A stretch of 64,000 bases of DNA from the NCBI GenBank assembly GCA_029531795.1, contig JAPEIS010000012.1, forward strand, positions 868,001 through 932,000. Reading direction: 5' to 3'. Below are positions 1-13,070 of the stretch, piece after piece. Both the position numbers and the translations under genes were made by a program. Positions within the stretch are counted from its first letter, which is position 1, and each line of letters starts with the position of its first letter. The notes below the pieces were generated by a model. It was not told the DNA's origin. It made no database searches and saw only the letters and a list, made by a program, of their open reading frames with translations. The stretch comes from Sclerotinia nivalis (lineage: Eukaryota; Ascomycota; Leotiomycetes; Helotiales; Sclerotiniaceae).

Positions 1-3000
1 TATCTTCAGTAAAACTTTTGATATATATATAGCGAGCCCGTCCTATTCAAACTAAGTAGGTTTGCGCAACAGGAATGGAGGAGGAATATGAAGATATTCC
101 CGAACAACACCCTGCCGTTGCGCTCCTATGATCTGTGAGGGAAAATTGGCTTTCTGCGTCTGCTCTCCTTAGTAGTATATTAGTAGTTGACGAGGTATCA
201 CTATTCTATAGAAGTGCAATCATCAATGGGAATACATGATTTCCGCATATCTTCCAGTGAGCGCGGGCTCTTGCGTTGATTCACTTATATCAGGTGAACA
301 ATGCTCAAAGATCTCATTCCAACCAAAGACATTATCTAGGTCTATATAAAAAGTTCGTAGGCGCAAATCGGTAAATAAGTAATAGCTGTTACAGCATTTC
401 AGAAAAGAACTGAGGAGATTGCTGGATCTAGAAAATGAAATAATGCGAGTTAGTCACACGTGCTTTACTTGGCTAGCTTGAATAAGATACTGTACTTTCA
501 ACTGGTAAGAACATTTTCATATACGTATCAGTGACAGCGAACGAAGTCTTGATTCGACAACGGAGATATATGGAAAGTGATGATATATTTTTGGTTGTGA
601 ACCTTTCATAGCTTGTTTAAAGCCTCCAGTTTCGGGATGGTTTCATAACAGAAACGCAGATTAAAATCTCCAGACTCATTGCTACTGGTTGGCCATGTTG
701 AGCTAAAAGCTCCTCTCATCGATTTGTCTTGAGATCTCAACAGAGAGAAAGAGGTGCACTTTTATAGTACAATTGGTAATGTGGGAATTTCTCGTCGTTT
801 TCACTATCGCCCCGCTTCTAATCCCGCATTCTTGTTGCACGTCCCACTACTTTTTGCGTGACTTCTTGTGGTGGTATATATAAGAGCCGATGTGATGTAG
901 TAGTATCGAATCACAAAGAGCCTGATATGGAGAGATTTGCAAAACATGGCTTACGAGATCAAGGAGCAAAAGTACGCTGTAAATACGGAATGTGTTATGT
1001 GATGTGTATAATTAGGAAGCGCATTGATTATCGTCGCAAGAATGATGCCAGCTATAATAAGAATGACAATGTAAGCAGGAATAAAGATAGTAATTGACCA
1101 ATCTCAATCTGGATGATAAGGATTGTCAATTGCTCTTGTTTACAAAACTTTCTCACGGGGGACATGTCCCAAGAAGACTAGAACTGGTTGAGGTTATCCC
1201 TCATATCTCGTGAATGTAGTTTGTCGCGATGATTACTCTAGCTAGAAGGTATCTTCAACCCTTTTATATTCATCGGTAATATCTTTCACATATACCTACC
1301 GCTATTCACTCCTGACACCTATCTCCTTTTATTTTAAAAGTACGAGACCATGATTCTCTATAGCTCAGAAGAAGATTCTTCATGATTCAGTCTACTCTCA
1401 ACTAACTTCCCAAAGGATTAGCTGTAAGAAGACCAAACTCTCTGCGTATGTCGTCCAATTCAAAATAGTCTCGAATATTGAATATTGAGGATGATAATCA
1501 CGAGGGAATGCAGACACAGTATTATTGTGGTATTCCCCAAAAACAACACATAGCTCATTCCCATAGGAGCAATATCATATGATGGAAAACAAAAAATGGT
1601 TTGAAATGGAGAAGTCAACCGGGATTTCCTATTCCCAGTCCACCATACTCACTCGACATGTTTCTTTCCAAGTGTATTCTTTCCAGCGAGATGGTAAGTC
1701 TTACTTGAGAACGAAGATAATCTTCCAATTTTACTATCTTTCCAAGTCCTCCTGACTTAACTTCTTAATTCTTATAAATTCACCTCAAAACTTAACAGCG
1801 TGACTGAACCGGTAATGCACTATCTCACAGCCTGAGGATTCGATTTCGTATCAACACTTCGTTTCAGATCAGATCGTCCATAGAAGGTATAAGAGAGCCA
1901 TTAAACTCAGCGTAATTCAGATCTCTGTGATTCTATAGGAAAGACAATTCTGAGACGTATGTAGAAGTGCATCTTGACGACATGTCATGCATTGGAAATT
2001 TGGTAGATTTTGCCCTCATTCTGGTTCTGGGTCAAAGTTCACAGACTTTGGGTAGGTAGCTCTGGTTTTGGAAGCGACCACTGAAAATCAACACTAATAA
2101 TAAAAAAGAAAGCACTCAGCAACCCTGCTTTGGATCTCCGACTTCTGCGCTCACGTCCCAAGAAAAAAAATTAGAGCACTTTCTGCTTATATATCTAATT
2201 CTTCAATCAAAGTACATGTATGTATTTTCAACTTCTCTGCATTGAACCAAATTATACATCCATCCCTTTTGGAAGATTCCCATTTCGTCTCGCTTAAGTG
2301 AATTAGTGAATTAGTGAATGAACTATTGAACTATAACAGCTTAATCACTATTAAACGAAAACCGAAAAAACAAAACTTCAAGACTAAGTACAAATAGAAT
2401 ATAACGATAAAAGATATATCCCCATTAATTTCCGGACTTAAGGGAACAGAAGAAAAAAAGAAAAAAAGAAAAAAAGAAACAAAGAAAAAAATCCCAGCGT
2501 TTTGCTGCGCGCTGATCAAAAATCTGGAAGGACTGTCACGGTTAAAGTCACGGCTAAAGCTAGATTACTTGAATGAAGTGTAAATCGGAAGTTTTGGTGA
2601 GATAATAGAATAGAATAGAATGAGATTGGATGGTGAAAATACGATAGATAGAAAAGTAGGATGTGATTTATATACTCCGTATAAACAGCTAACCCACGAG
2701 AGCCAACTATACTATTTAATCAATACACAATCAAGAATAGGATCTAGCCGTTTAGGAATCATGACTCCGTGATCTTCGAGATCATATATTCCAACAAACC
2801 TGCAAACTAATACATCTATCTCATTTGACTCTTATCTAACTGAAAATATTCAACTTCACATCTCCCCATCGCTAAAGCTCCCTTATCACATTTCCCAAAA
2901 CTTCCCACTGCTTCCTCACCCCCCCTCTCCCCTCCCCCAATGGCTGTACATACACAGAAATATACAATATAACAACAACCTACAATCTACAAACCACACA

Positions 3001-4120
3001 AACACAAACCCCAAAGCTTCCAAACTATTCAAGAATCATCTCACGATATCGATCGAGTGCATAATTCCAGCAAGCAACAGATACTCATCTAGTTATTCTA
3101 ATTAACATTTCTGTAAAGTTGACTAACTGCGAGATATTCTTCTCTCTAACCTACTATCAGATTTTAATTCCCTAACGAGCTTGTTCCTCTTACAAGGAAG
3201 AGCCTCCTCTAATATCATATATAGCTTAAGCCGCAACTGTGGCTAGCCTTTTTAACATATTAAAGCCCATCCCCATCAAGTACAAAGACAATCAGCAGTA
3301 TGCAGAATATGTAAGATCCCCTCTCGTAACATAACTACAGAATTTACAAAAAGCAACTCTGTCCTCCATACCTATCGAGAGTTTTCATCTCAAGTAAGTC
3401 TTGTCTTACAAGAAGAAGAGACATCGAGTATAAAAGTATCAAAGTTGTTTAACCACTAGTGGACATATATAGAAATCAGCTAAAGCACATTTCATTTACT
3501 CACACACACATTTATTTAAACACGATCCATATATTTAATTCAAAGCGATTCCATTTGATTCCAAGACCAAGTTACTTGCAATCAATTTTTTCTCCTCCTC
3601 ACTCATCTAGCACCATCTGGTATCTAAAAATCCAGTGTATCAATATACAATATACAACAAGTAATCATACAAGCCACCGCTTTCCCTTTATCCCATCCCC
3701 ATATGTATCTGTTCCTGTCTCTCAGCGAACCTTATCCTCAAAATAATTACAACCATCGCCCTTCTTTCTTGACCGCAACTCATCAGTCATTCCACCACCA
3801 TTAGAAATAATATCAGATAATATTAATTCATCCCAGTACCAAGATATTTTTAACCCTAGTATATATAATATGATGCATAAGCCACCAATTAGCCCATTCC
3901 GTTTGATGCATTTTGTCGATGATAAGAAATCAATGCCAATCAATAATAAATAAAACTCCATATTCACCCATCCATTCAGTCCCATCCCAAAAATTCAAGG
4001 GCCCTCGGATGATTAATAAAATAGAGATGCTGGTAGAGAATCACCACCAGACTGACAAACGCTAAAATCGCTTGACGAAACAATCTTGAAACCATCATCT
4101 ACCTCAAGATACCCCATTCA
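1..4120. other. AT-rich intergenic region, no supported gene
   Basis: I see no convincing coding sequence here; the open frames are short, low-complexity and lack recognisable domains. The stretch holds simple-sequence tracts: an A-rich run with G interruptions near 2451-2490, short AATAG-type repeats near 2606-2625, and pyrimidine-rich DNA near 2880-2960. The right end should contain the 3' UTR of the minus-strand coiled-coil gene that stops at 4121. A gene entering from the left of the window cannot be excluded. Confidence 0.6.
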
Positions 4121-7100
4121 TTATGATGACGAGTTAAGAGTAGCGAATCTTCCCTCAAAAGCTCTCAATCTTTCTTGTTCAATCATTTTCTGTAATTTCT
4201 TCGTTTCACGTACTGCTTCTTCTCGTTCGTTCTGTAGTTCCATTACTTCGATTTGCGCGATATTCATACGACCGACAACTTCTTCCATTTCCCTATCGGC
4301 TTCTGCAAGAGCAGATTCAAGATTAACAACTTGTTGTTTCAAGAATTCAACCTTTGAATCCTCGGATACAGACATTCCTTTGCCAGAGGTTGTAATGGAG
4401 AGACGTGGAACCTTTTTAGCATTTGCGAATAATGGAGACATAGGAGTCTTAGGTCCAAATGAACGAGGAGAGCGGAGTTCAGACTTCACTCGATGAAGTT
4501 GGAAATTGTGGCTATCCTTGAGATCACGAATTTCATCTTCATGACGAGCAATTCTCACCTCGGATATGTTCTGAGCAGCCATGAGTTGATCCTCGAGAGC
4601 CTTGAGCTTAGTTTGGAGGAAAGTAATCTTTTGAGCATTAGCTTTCTGCTCCTTCTCTCCACGCTCAATAGCTTCAGCTAGACGCCGTCTGAGAGTGCTG
4701 TTTGAAGCAAGTTGAAGTCTAACTTGTCCAGCCAATTCCTCAACTCGTCTGGCTGATTCACGCAACTCATCTGCCAATTGCATCTCATCCTGGAGATGTA
4801 CCTTTTCGGAGTCTCTCAAAGATTCAGATTGCTCCCTGACCGCCTCAAGCTCTTGTTTGACGACATCTCTTTCGGAAATTGCATCAGACAAGCTCCTCTC
4901 CAACTGCTCCATAGCTCGTGCAGTAGCTTCATCACCAGAGGCTGAGATTTCAAGGGCCTTGATTCGCTCAAGAGAAGCTGCATAAGCCGATTGAAGGTCC
5001 CGATACGATCGCTCAAGTGTTTCAGAGGTTGCGTGTGAGCTCCCAGGTCTCGAATCTATACTCGATCGCTTGATTAATATGTCCTTCTCTTGTAACAAGC
5101 TTCTTAGTGAACCAATTTCCTGTTCGGCACGATCGAGATCCATCTTTAAGCCACCTAGTCCTTTCTCACATTGCCACTTTTGCTCAATTGCTTCATCCGC
5201 ACGACGGCGAAGGATATTAATTTCTTCTCTCAAACTGGAAACTTCCTTATCGTATCCTCGCCGCCTTGGTGATTGGTTCAAGGCACGATCTCTTTCCATT
5301 TCCAGTTGGCGGATTTTCTTTTCATTTTCACGATTTTGGTGCTCTTGACGTTCGAGTAAGCTTTTGAGAGCACGATGTAGCGAATCTCGTTGGAGCTCAA
5401 TATCCTTCACCGTTTCCGCCAAATTGTCTTTAAACTCTATGGCTCTGACAGAGGTCGTCCTTGATAACGATCCAACAGGTGATCTAGCCGTTTTTCCGGT
5501 ATGTGCAAGAGAGTTGGCCCGTTTCAAACCACCTGAACCACCTAGTCCACCTAGTCCACTGAGTCCACCTATACCAGCAATACTCATTATGGATGACCTA
5601 GACTTAGGTAGACTGCTTATGCTACCTATACTATCCTCCTCCGATACGGAATTGAACTGATTCATCTCCATTTGAAGTCTTTGGGCGTTGACCAATGTGA
5701 CATTTTCCTTCTTGAGGGTTTGGAGTTCTTGGGACATCTTGGTTTGGTCGTAGGTCAACTTTTCATGCTCTGCAGCTTGCGCTTCAAGCCCTTCAACACG
5801 GGCCTTGAGCTGAGGAACAATCTCATCTCGTAAGTTGTCACGTTCGTTGTGAGAAGTTTCGAGGTCTGCTTTAAGTGCAGTCAAGAGATCTTCAAAGTTT
5901 TCCCTAATTTGTTTCTCTTCGGATAATTTGTGACGAAGATCCTCGCAAGTTGTCTCCAATTCTTTCAGTCGTCCATTGGTATCAAGGGAATTCAAAGCTG
6001 CAAGGTCAACCTAAGGAATCATGTCAGTTATGAGAAAGAAAAAAAAAATTGTATCGAAAGAATTACCTGAGCTGCCCTCTCTTCTAAAGACTGAATTTGC
6101 GTTTCAAGCTGTTTCCTGATAGCTCGTTCATCTTGTACCTTATTTGTAAGTTCTAACCTAATTGAAGCCTTCTCTTGTTCCGTCTTCCTCTGAATTTTAT
6201 CAATTTCATCCTGCTTGGGATCAGGATCTCCATATCTGGGAATCACACCTGTTCCAGAATCCGAGAAATAATCGCTTGTTCGCTTGCTGTTATTTGTCCC
6301 TGAATTTTGAGCTTCGAGCTGTAACCTGTCTACAAGATCTTCCAAGTCCATCTCTCTTCGTATAGAAGACGCCAGCTCTTGGCTAATATCCTTCAATTCT
6401 TGCTCCATTTCTTCAACCAGTAAAGTTGTGGGGCTAGGTGTCGCTATGGGTATTTGTAGATATGTGTTTTCGAAATAATCGGCCGCATCTGCATTGGCTT
6501 TGGGGATATCGATCGCGGACGGTGGCGCTTTAGTATTATATGTCCTGGTATCGGAGTCTTCGAATTCCGAAAGTTTATGCGGGGATGCATTTGACGACGG
6601 TATGGGAGAGTTTGGAGAATAATCTGTCTTATCTTCCGAAAAGGTCGTTGTTGAGCTCGATGGGGATACCGCGCCTCCCCAGCTAAATAAAGAACCAAGC
6701 TTCCCTGGTGATTTGGGTTTGTGTATAGTCGAAGTAGAGTCGTGAGATTCGTGAGAATAGGTTCTTGCCGGAGCATTAGGTATAATATTATGTGGTGGTG
6801 TAGCTTTGGATGAGAAAATGGACATAGTAGCAGCAGAACCGGGGCGACTTTCTGGACTTGAATCCCCGTACCAATGACCGGTAGATTCAGAATCAGAACT
6901 TAAAGCCGAATCGCTAACCAATCTTGCATGCCTCGAGGCGCCCGGTGGATGTGTATGAGACGGAACTAAAAGGGTCGGACTTTTTGGGCTAAGAATTTGT
7001 TCTTCGGGTTCTGATGGTTGTTCTGGTAGCGCTGGCGTCACTGTAGTCCAAGCGATTTGCTCGCTGGAATATCTTCTAATCAAAAGTATCTTAGCATCAA

Positions 7101-7753
7101 TATGAAACAGTGAATAAGGGAAATCGGATGTAAGAATAGGTATTGAACCTCTAGTAAACATACTTTGATGATGGTCTTTGTTGTTTCGAAGCACTTTTAG
7201 CACTTCTAGAACTTTTAGAGCTTCTTGAACTTCTTACTGAACTTCGGACGGAATTTCTGTTGCTGGAGCTCTCTTTGCTAGAACTCTCTGGGGAAAATGC
7301 CACAGCGCTTTTTAAATTGGATGGAAATTCGTAAAGTGTTGGACTATCAGCAACATTCGTGTACCTTGATTGTGGCAGATCCGGTTCTGGTAATTCTTCG
7401 ATAGATGGACTGAAGTATTCCGCCGTGGAATACCTGGTGGAAAACCTGGTTGCCAAAGGCGAGGCACTTACAGGTAAAGGTTTGCGACGAACGGAATTTA
7501 TTGACGACGTGGAAGCTGTTGAATATGCGCGAGATCGGGCTGTGGCTGACTGTGTTTGTGAGTACTGCGAATATGTAGGATTCTTTGGTTGGGAATTTGG
7601 CCGATGTTGGTTTTCATGTGGATTTGAATGGGTGACCGGGGTAGCTGAGTCCGTGAGATCGGATGGAGTCGATGAATTATTTGAAGCGTAATGAGTCTCA
7701 GAATCAGGAGTTGAGGGGAGAGGTTTGGCTCGTATATCTCCTACGAACGCCAT
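4121..7753 (-). CDS. Large coiled-coil protein with serine-rich N-terminus (function unknown)
   Basis: Three exons read as one protein of about 1162 residues: 7753-7164, 7075-6067 and 6010-4121. The joins keep frame; the donors read GTATGT and GTAATT. The first ~300 residues are Ser/Pro/Thr-rich and predicted disordered, with a run of SSR/SK dipeptides near residues 170-190. From about residue 410 onward it is mostly heptad-like coiled coil (Glu/Lys/Leu/Gln-rich), broken by a Gly/Ser patch in the first part of the last exon. A conserved-looking block (FGPKTPMSPLFANAKKVPRL) lies near the C-terminus and is followed by a final coiled coil. The architecture matches the fungal 'M protein repeat'/DUF7603-type family as I remember it, but that name is uncertain and says nothing about biochemistry. 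A structural or cytoskeletal/septal scaffold role is a guess. The start is the first Met of a frame that is open through exon 1. Confidence 0.82.
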
Positions 7754-10700
7754 TCTTTCTATAAGGCCCAGATGGCAATCTCAAGACATTAGGGTCTAGA
7801 TAAGTACCGAAAGAAGAAAAGGGAAAAAGATGTGCAGTCAAGGGAAAGACTAGAAAAGGTTTGGTTCGAAGGGAGAGAAAATGAGGTATGGCCCATATGG
7901 GGGGGGGGGGAGGTAGAATGGATCAAAAGATTCAAAAGAGGTTGATCCCCCGACTATGAAAGATAAACGATCACAGATTCACAGTTCTCGGTAGTAAATT
8001 GGGCTTAATGATGTCCAGGATTTGGAATTGAGGAGTAACTGGGGGGGAGAGAGGTTACTCTCAGAGAAGTCTTTTTGTTCAAGAATATCAAGACCTAAGG
8101 GGAACTTTTGAATTAAGATTTACACTTACCAATAATAGTAGCTAGTAAACAATACGATTCACAAAAATCATTCTTCAAATGTGCTTTCTCTTTTCACTTC
8201 ACTTCATTTGAAAAAAGGTTTGACTCAATTTGGTAGTGACCCTGTAGACAATAATTATAATTACTACCGTTCGACAAGGGTAAAAAGGATATAAAAAGAA
8301 GGGACGCGCTCTTGATTTTGAACTTTGAAGGTAGAAGGTACTAGGTTCCTAATAGTAATTGCGGATGAACAAGAGACCATTACAAATATAGATTAGTCTG
8401 ATAGGATAAGCGGATAAGTGAAATAAAAACGGAGTCAATCTCAGGTACCATTGATCTTTGATTGGTTGAATGTTTCCAGATGTGGATCTTTTAGTTAAAT
8501 TTTCATGTGTTCACTTTCCTGTCTACACAGAAATTATGTATGGTGATTCGTGAACCGCTTCATCTTAAAGCCAATAAACCAATCATCATTTTTATCCGTT
8601 TTATTTCTCTGCCGAACTTTTGCGTGTGCGGCGCCAATATGCATACCCTACCTAGGTATAAACACCAATAATTAAATGGATAAGAATGAAGGCCCAATAG
8701 ATCCATCTTCTTTTTGCCGGTAGACCCGATTACCCCTGATTATACTTGCAGATGCAGTAATGCGACCTTCTTATCCCTCGAGGACAACAACGTATGGTAC
8801 GTATCATCACTTCTTTATCTGATGTCAAGGCTCAATACCCAAGTCCTCAGGGTGATCATACGTGATCTTCCAATCATATAACAATAGGATTCATCTTTTC
8901 GTACACCCATTTCTCCGAATAATTAGCTGCCAACCAGCGTTTTCAGTGCACCTCGTCGAACCATTGATGATTATGGTAGTATTCAGCCCGGTGATCATAT
9001 CATCTCAGTATATGCGCCATCAACAGCGGTTAAACTTGACTTCGATTACGTTCCTTACGCTTCTTACGTTGACGAAGCTGTGTTCTCCGTAGATGAAATA
9101 TGGATAACCGCACAATCATGATCACTTCCTGTGTAGAACAAAAGGTTCTCAGATTTGGAGTGAGACGTTTTACATTGCCTTACATGATGAGGCTTCCGCT
9201 AATTTGGTTTTACTATATAAAAAAAAGACTATTGCTGGTTGTCTCAAAACAGCAGTTTACTACGAACCATCAAATTTATACTATTCTTAGAATTTTACAT
9301 TAAATTCTTTGTTCTTATGACCCGTCCTCTGAGTTCTAACTTCTGATTCTATACAAACTCCTCTACTGTACAAAGCCACATCCGTAGCATATCTCTAAAT
9401 GGCGTCTCATCCTAGAGGAGTGAACAACATTGACGAATAATCCTGATGGTAAGCGCTAAGCATACCCTAATTTGTACGTTGTACCATTCAATAGACCGTT
9501 CCGGTAGGTAGTCAGGCACAGGAAATTACTTTGCTCTTCGCTTGATCTCCGCTGCCATACGTTTCTCCCGTACGTTCTATCACAGTCACCAGATCGAAAT
9601 CTCGTTCAATGTACACAGTACACCAAATACTCGGAGTAATTTTATCTTATCCTTTGATCCTTTACTCGAAAGGTACCAATATACCTTCCTTCGTTCTAAG
9701 ATCTTATACAATAATACCACAGTGGTATTCTGATGTCATATGTATTCGCTGCGTTCGCTTTTACCCCTTCATCATCAATTTCTAGATTCTTTTCAATACC
9801 TCTCAAATCTGACCTCTTTCAAATCACATCAAAAAACCAAGAACGATATGAACTTGATCAACTCTCATGCATGATCTACAATTAATCATGTTTAATTCCC
9901 GATATCTAGAAGAGACAAAAGTTGAGAAAGCCGAATATAATTTCAAAATTAATCCTTTCACAACATCCATCTTGCAAGATGTTCTATTACGGGAAGTATC
10001 CACCTTGTAAACTACTAGACACCTTGAAAATAACACTTTTACATCACTCCACTTTTGATAATTGAGAAATCTAGATCTTGAAATTTTGATGAAAGTCTTT
10101 GATTATATGACATATTAGGACTTTTATATGCTGATAGTGTAATGAGTAATACAATTCTCTCTTCTCAAATTTATTTCCCTGTGCCACTTTCACATTTTCA
10201 TGCATCAAAACGCTTCCACCAGCACAACCCAACTAAACTTACGCCATATGTCAAAATCTTTCCCGTCCTGACAACTCCACTCGTTCATTCATGCATTCAC
10301 GCATTCATCCATTCTTTCATTTCCCATCTCCCCAAACATCGGAAACCATCAACATTTTCATGCCTCTCTCGACCACTTCTCCTTCATCCCGCTTACTCAC
10401 AAAAATATCAATGACCATCTCTCATCATCATCCTTGTACCGATCAATCCTTTCTCCACCAAGCTTACTGGAATACCCATCAAATATCCATTTTATGAATT
10501 TTTATCCTTCAAGAAATAAGAATTGCTCCACCGTCTAAGCCTCCCCCTTAACCAGCAAAGATCTTCTCATTTCTTCAAAATTTATCCAGTTTGAGAGATA
10601 CCGAAATTGGAGAGAAATTGAAGCTCGAGCCAGAGAAGGTATCCGATGCGTTCACCGGGTATCGCGTTGAAGCTTCATTGACGCCGTTGCTTTGGTTTAA

Positions 10701-11423
10701 TTTTTTTGGTGAAGATTCTGGGTGATCAATTGGTTGAGAAAGTTTCTTGCAATTTTTTGATACGTTTTTAGTCTTTTCATTTCTCGCACTTGGGAAGTAA
10801 AAAAAAGGGTTACGGTTATAGAAATCTCAAGCTATTGATTTCATCACATATTGCGCGGGTTATTATCCACTAATATGATAGCAATTAAAACCTTCTTCTC
10901 CGTAGAAGTTTCTCATGAGAATCATTTAGAATTATTCATCGAGGAAGGATTGGTCACCATTGCACAACAAACAAGATTATCAACATTTGATATCAACTTA
11001 TATTTATAGTCTGTAGTCTACAGATGTCAAAAAGTTTTCTTTTTCTGCTGGCCTATCTCTTACTTTAACGAAACTTCAGTGTCCTCATATCCCTGATTAT
11101 ATCTCCTATTATGAATCTATTATTGCTTCATAATGCGTGATTATCGTGTGATGATCACAATGCTATATTATCCGTCCCTCTTATTACCATCCAAAAGAGA
11201 ACACACTCACACTCACACCATCTTCATCCATTCATCGGATACTACCAATATTACTACCAGTCGGTCTACCTCCTTCTCTTCCCTTCTATATATCCATCCA
11301 TCATCATCAACCAAAAAAGCGACCGACTCCATTCCCCAATTCCAACTCACCCTTTCTTTTCCCTATCCATCCATCATCCCTCTCTCATCTACTAAAAATA
11401 TCCCCCCACAAAAAAAGATCAAA
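7754..11423. other. Intergenic region left of the tRNA, no supported protein gene
   Basis: This contains the promoter and 5' leader of the minus-strand coiled-coil gene, including a 12-G run at 7899-7910 (C-rich on the coding strand) and a shorter G run at 8041. Between about 8600 and 11400 there are only short open frames with no recognisable domain or codon bias. A palindromic CTACCTAGGTA-type motif lies near 8649. Nothing else can be supported. Confidence 0.55.
7899..7910 (-). repeat. Homopolymer G12 (C12 on coding strand of the coiled-coil gene)
   Basis: Twelve uninterrupted G bases lie about 145 bp upstream of the minus-strand start at 7753, so the transcript, if it begins upstream, would carry a C tract in its leader. 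A C14 tract sits in a similar position upstream of SSK2. Confidence 0.9.
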
Positions 11424-11533
11424 TGTCCTCGGAGAGGCTCGAACTCTCGACCTTTGGATGACTAAAGTAGTTGTTAACAACCACCTCATATAAGAATATG
11501 AGACCAACGCTCTACCAACTGAGCCACGAAGAC
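11424..11533 (-). tRNA. tRNA-Met (anticodon CAT), elongator type, with 37-nt intron
   Basis: On the minus strand the sequence folds as a full cloverleaf. The 7-bp acceptor stem pairs GTCTTCG with CGAGGAC, with discriminator A at 11424. The D arm is GCTC/GAGC, the five-base variable loop is AGGTC, and the T arm is GAGAG/CTCTC around TTCGAGC. The anticodon CAT is at 11500-11498. An intron at 11496-11460 begins after position 37; removing it leaves 73 nt. Intron bases ATATGAG can pair with CTCATAT, which spans the anticodon, as usual in pre-tRNAs. The T31-T39 juxtaposition is also seen in elongator tRNA-Met of other eukaryotes. The 3' CCA is not encoded, as expected for a nuclear gene. Confidence 0.95.
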
Positions 11534-13070
11534 TAAGTATTTGATCATGTGATGTTTGATTAATGTCACGGGTTTATTTGGGGCTATAACTATGCCACTT
11601 CATATGGGGATATTTTGAGGCTGGTAGGTTAGAGGGTAGATCAGAGGGCTTTTATATCATAGGTCTGGAGAGGAGATGTAATCAAGGTTGATTGATGAGT
11701 CGTCATTTTGATTCTACCTAAAACCCTCATTTTTTCCACTTTCATCATATCAATCAATATCTTCCGCTAAAGCCGACTTCCCTCTTCTCTTCCCTTCTTC
11801 CTATATACTTACTAAGTAGATCTCATCAGATATTTAATCCTCTTTCTCATCATCTATAAATACCACCGTTCTACCCCCTCTTCAAATCCCCTCCATCTAA
11901 AAAAAAACTCTCCATCTCCTCCCCTTCTTCTTCATATCTTCCCCTCCTTCCCCCATCCTCCTTCATCCCTTAACCCTTCATCCCTTAACCCTTCAACTTC
12001 TCAACCCTTCAATCTCTATCCTATCCATCTATCCGTCATTCTATCCATCTATCCTATCGTCTATCATCCATCCATCCATCCCAACACCAAAAATTAAATA
12101 TCAAACATTTTTCTTCATCTCCAAAATCTCAATCTCAATCTCAATCCCACTCCCACTCAACCTTATACATACAAATTTACATCTCACAAATCCAGATAAC
12201 AAGAACAAAAACAAGGACACCAAAATTTCTCACAAAGAAAAGAACAATATGAAACTCCTACAAAGAATAATTTCAGCACAATAAAATAGGAATCCCATGT
12301 TTCAAAGAAGGGGTTTCGGGTTTTATCATTTGCATTATATCATAATTCTATAAGGGAATGTATCTTGTAGGAATTGATGTTGATGTACTGCGTAGATAAC
12401 TACCATATAGAGACTTAAATGCAATTAGATTTCTCATTAAATGACTCACATCACCCATATGCATATATCAAAATAAAAGTAGAGAAGAACAGTATCTTAA
12501 TTCCTATTCCCCTCCAAAGCCAAAAAAAAAAAACTATTCTAATCATCACATCATATGATGACTATCTATCCTTGATTCAAATCGAATCAAATTGCGCTCC
12601 ATGCACAACAGCAACTGAGAAACCATTTAAAGGCATCATGCCAAAGGTATTCTCCGACTATATTGAAGATGTTGAAGTTCTCCGTAACGCCGAAATGCTA
12701 TGTATGCCACACATCCCATCCCCCATAAAGTAATAATCCATTACCCGCCATATCTATGGTCTATGTTGAAAGACTTTTATCTTCATTTATGTCTTTTACT
12801 ATCCGTCATCCTTGAAAAACAAATGAGAAGAAACTCGAGAAAGACTGCTTTTATCAAACTTTAAAGCATCTTTGAAAGCAAATGTATAAAAAAAATGTGA
12901 ATGATATCATAAAAAAACTCCCGCCATATTTTGGCCCCAAAGGTCGTTGAGACCATGCCGTTCATCAATCATTGCGCCGTTAGATATCCGTAGGAAATTC
13001 AGGGAATCCTGGTTGTACAAAGACGTTGAGTCATGTACTGATGTTGTATTTTGAGTTTATTATTTCGAGT
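11534..13070. other. Intergenic, pyrimidine-rich tract then AT-rich DNA
   Basis: About 11870-12150 is strongly C/T-rich with CCATC/CTATC-like short repeats and a 15-bp direct repeat of CTTCATCCCTTAACC near 11961-11990. The 104-codon open frame at 12419-12733 has no domain or codon-usage support and is not called. The right end should include the 3' UTR of the SAM synthetase gene. Confidence 0.55.

Noticed and set aside
11961..11990. CCCTTAACCC repeats resembling telomeric sequence
   Set aside because: Only two 15-bp units, with a motif different from the fungal TTAGGG/CCCTAA repeat, within a general pyrimidine tract.
12419..12733. 104-codon open frame before the SAM synthetase gene
   Set aside because: Low-complexity, Lys/Ile-rich, contains a poly-A-encoded Lys run and has no recognised homology or splice context.
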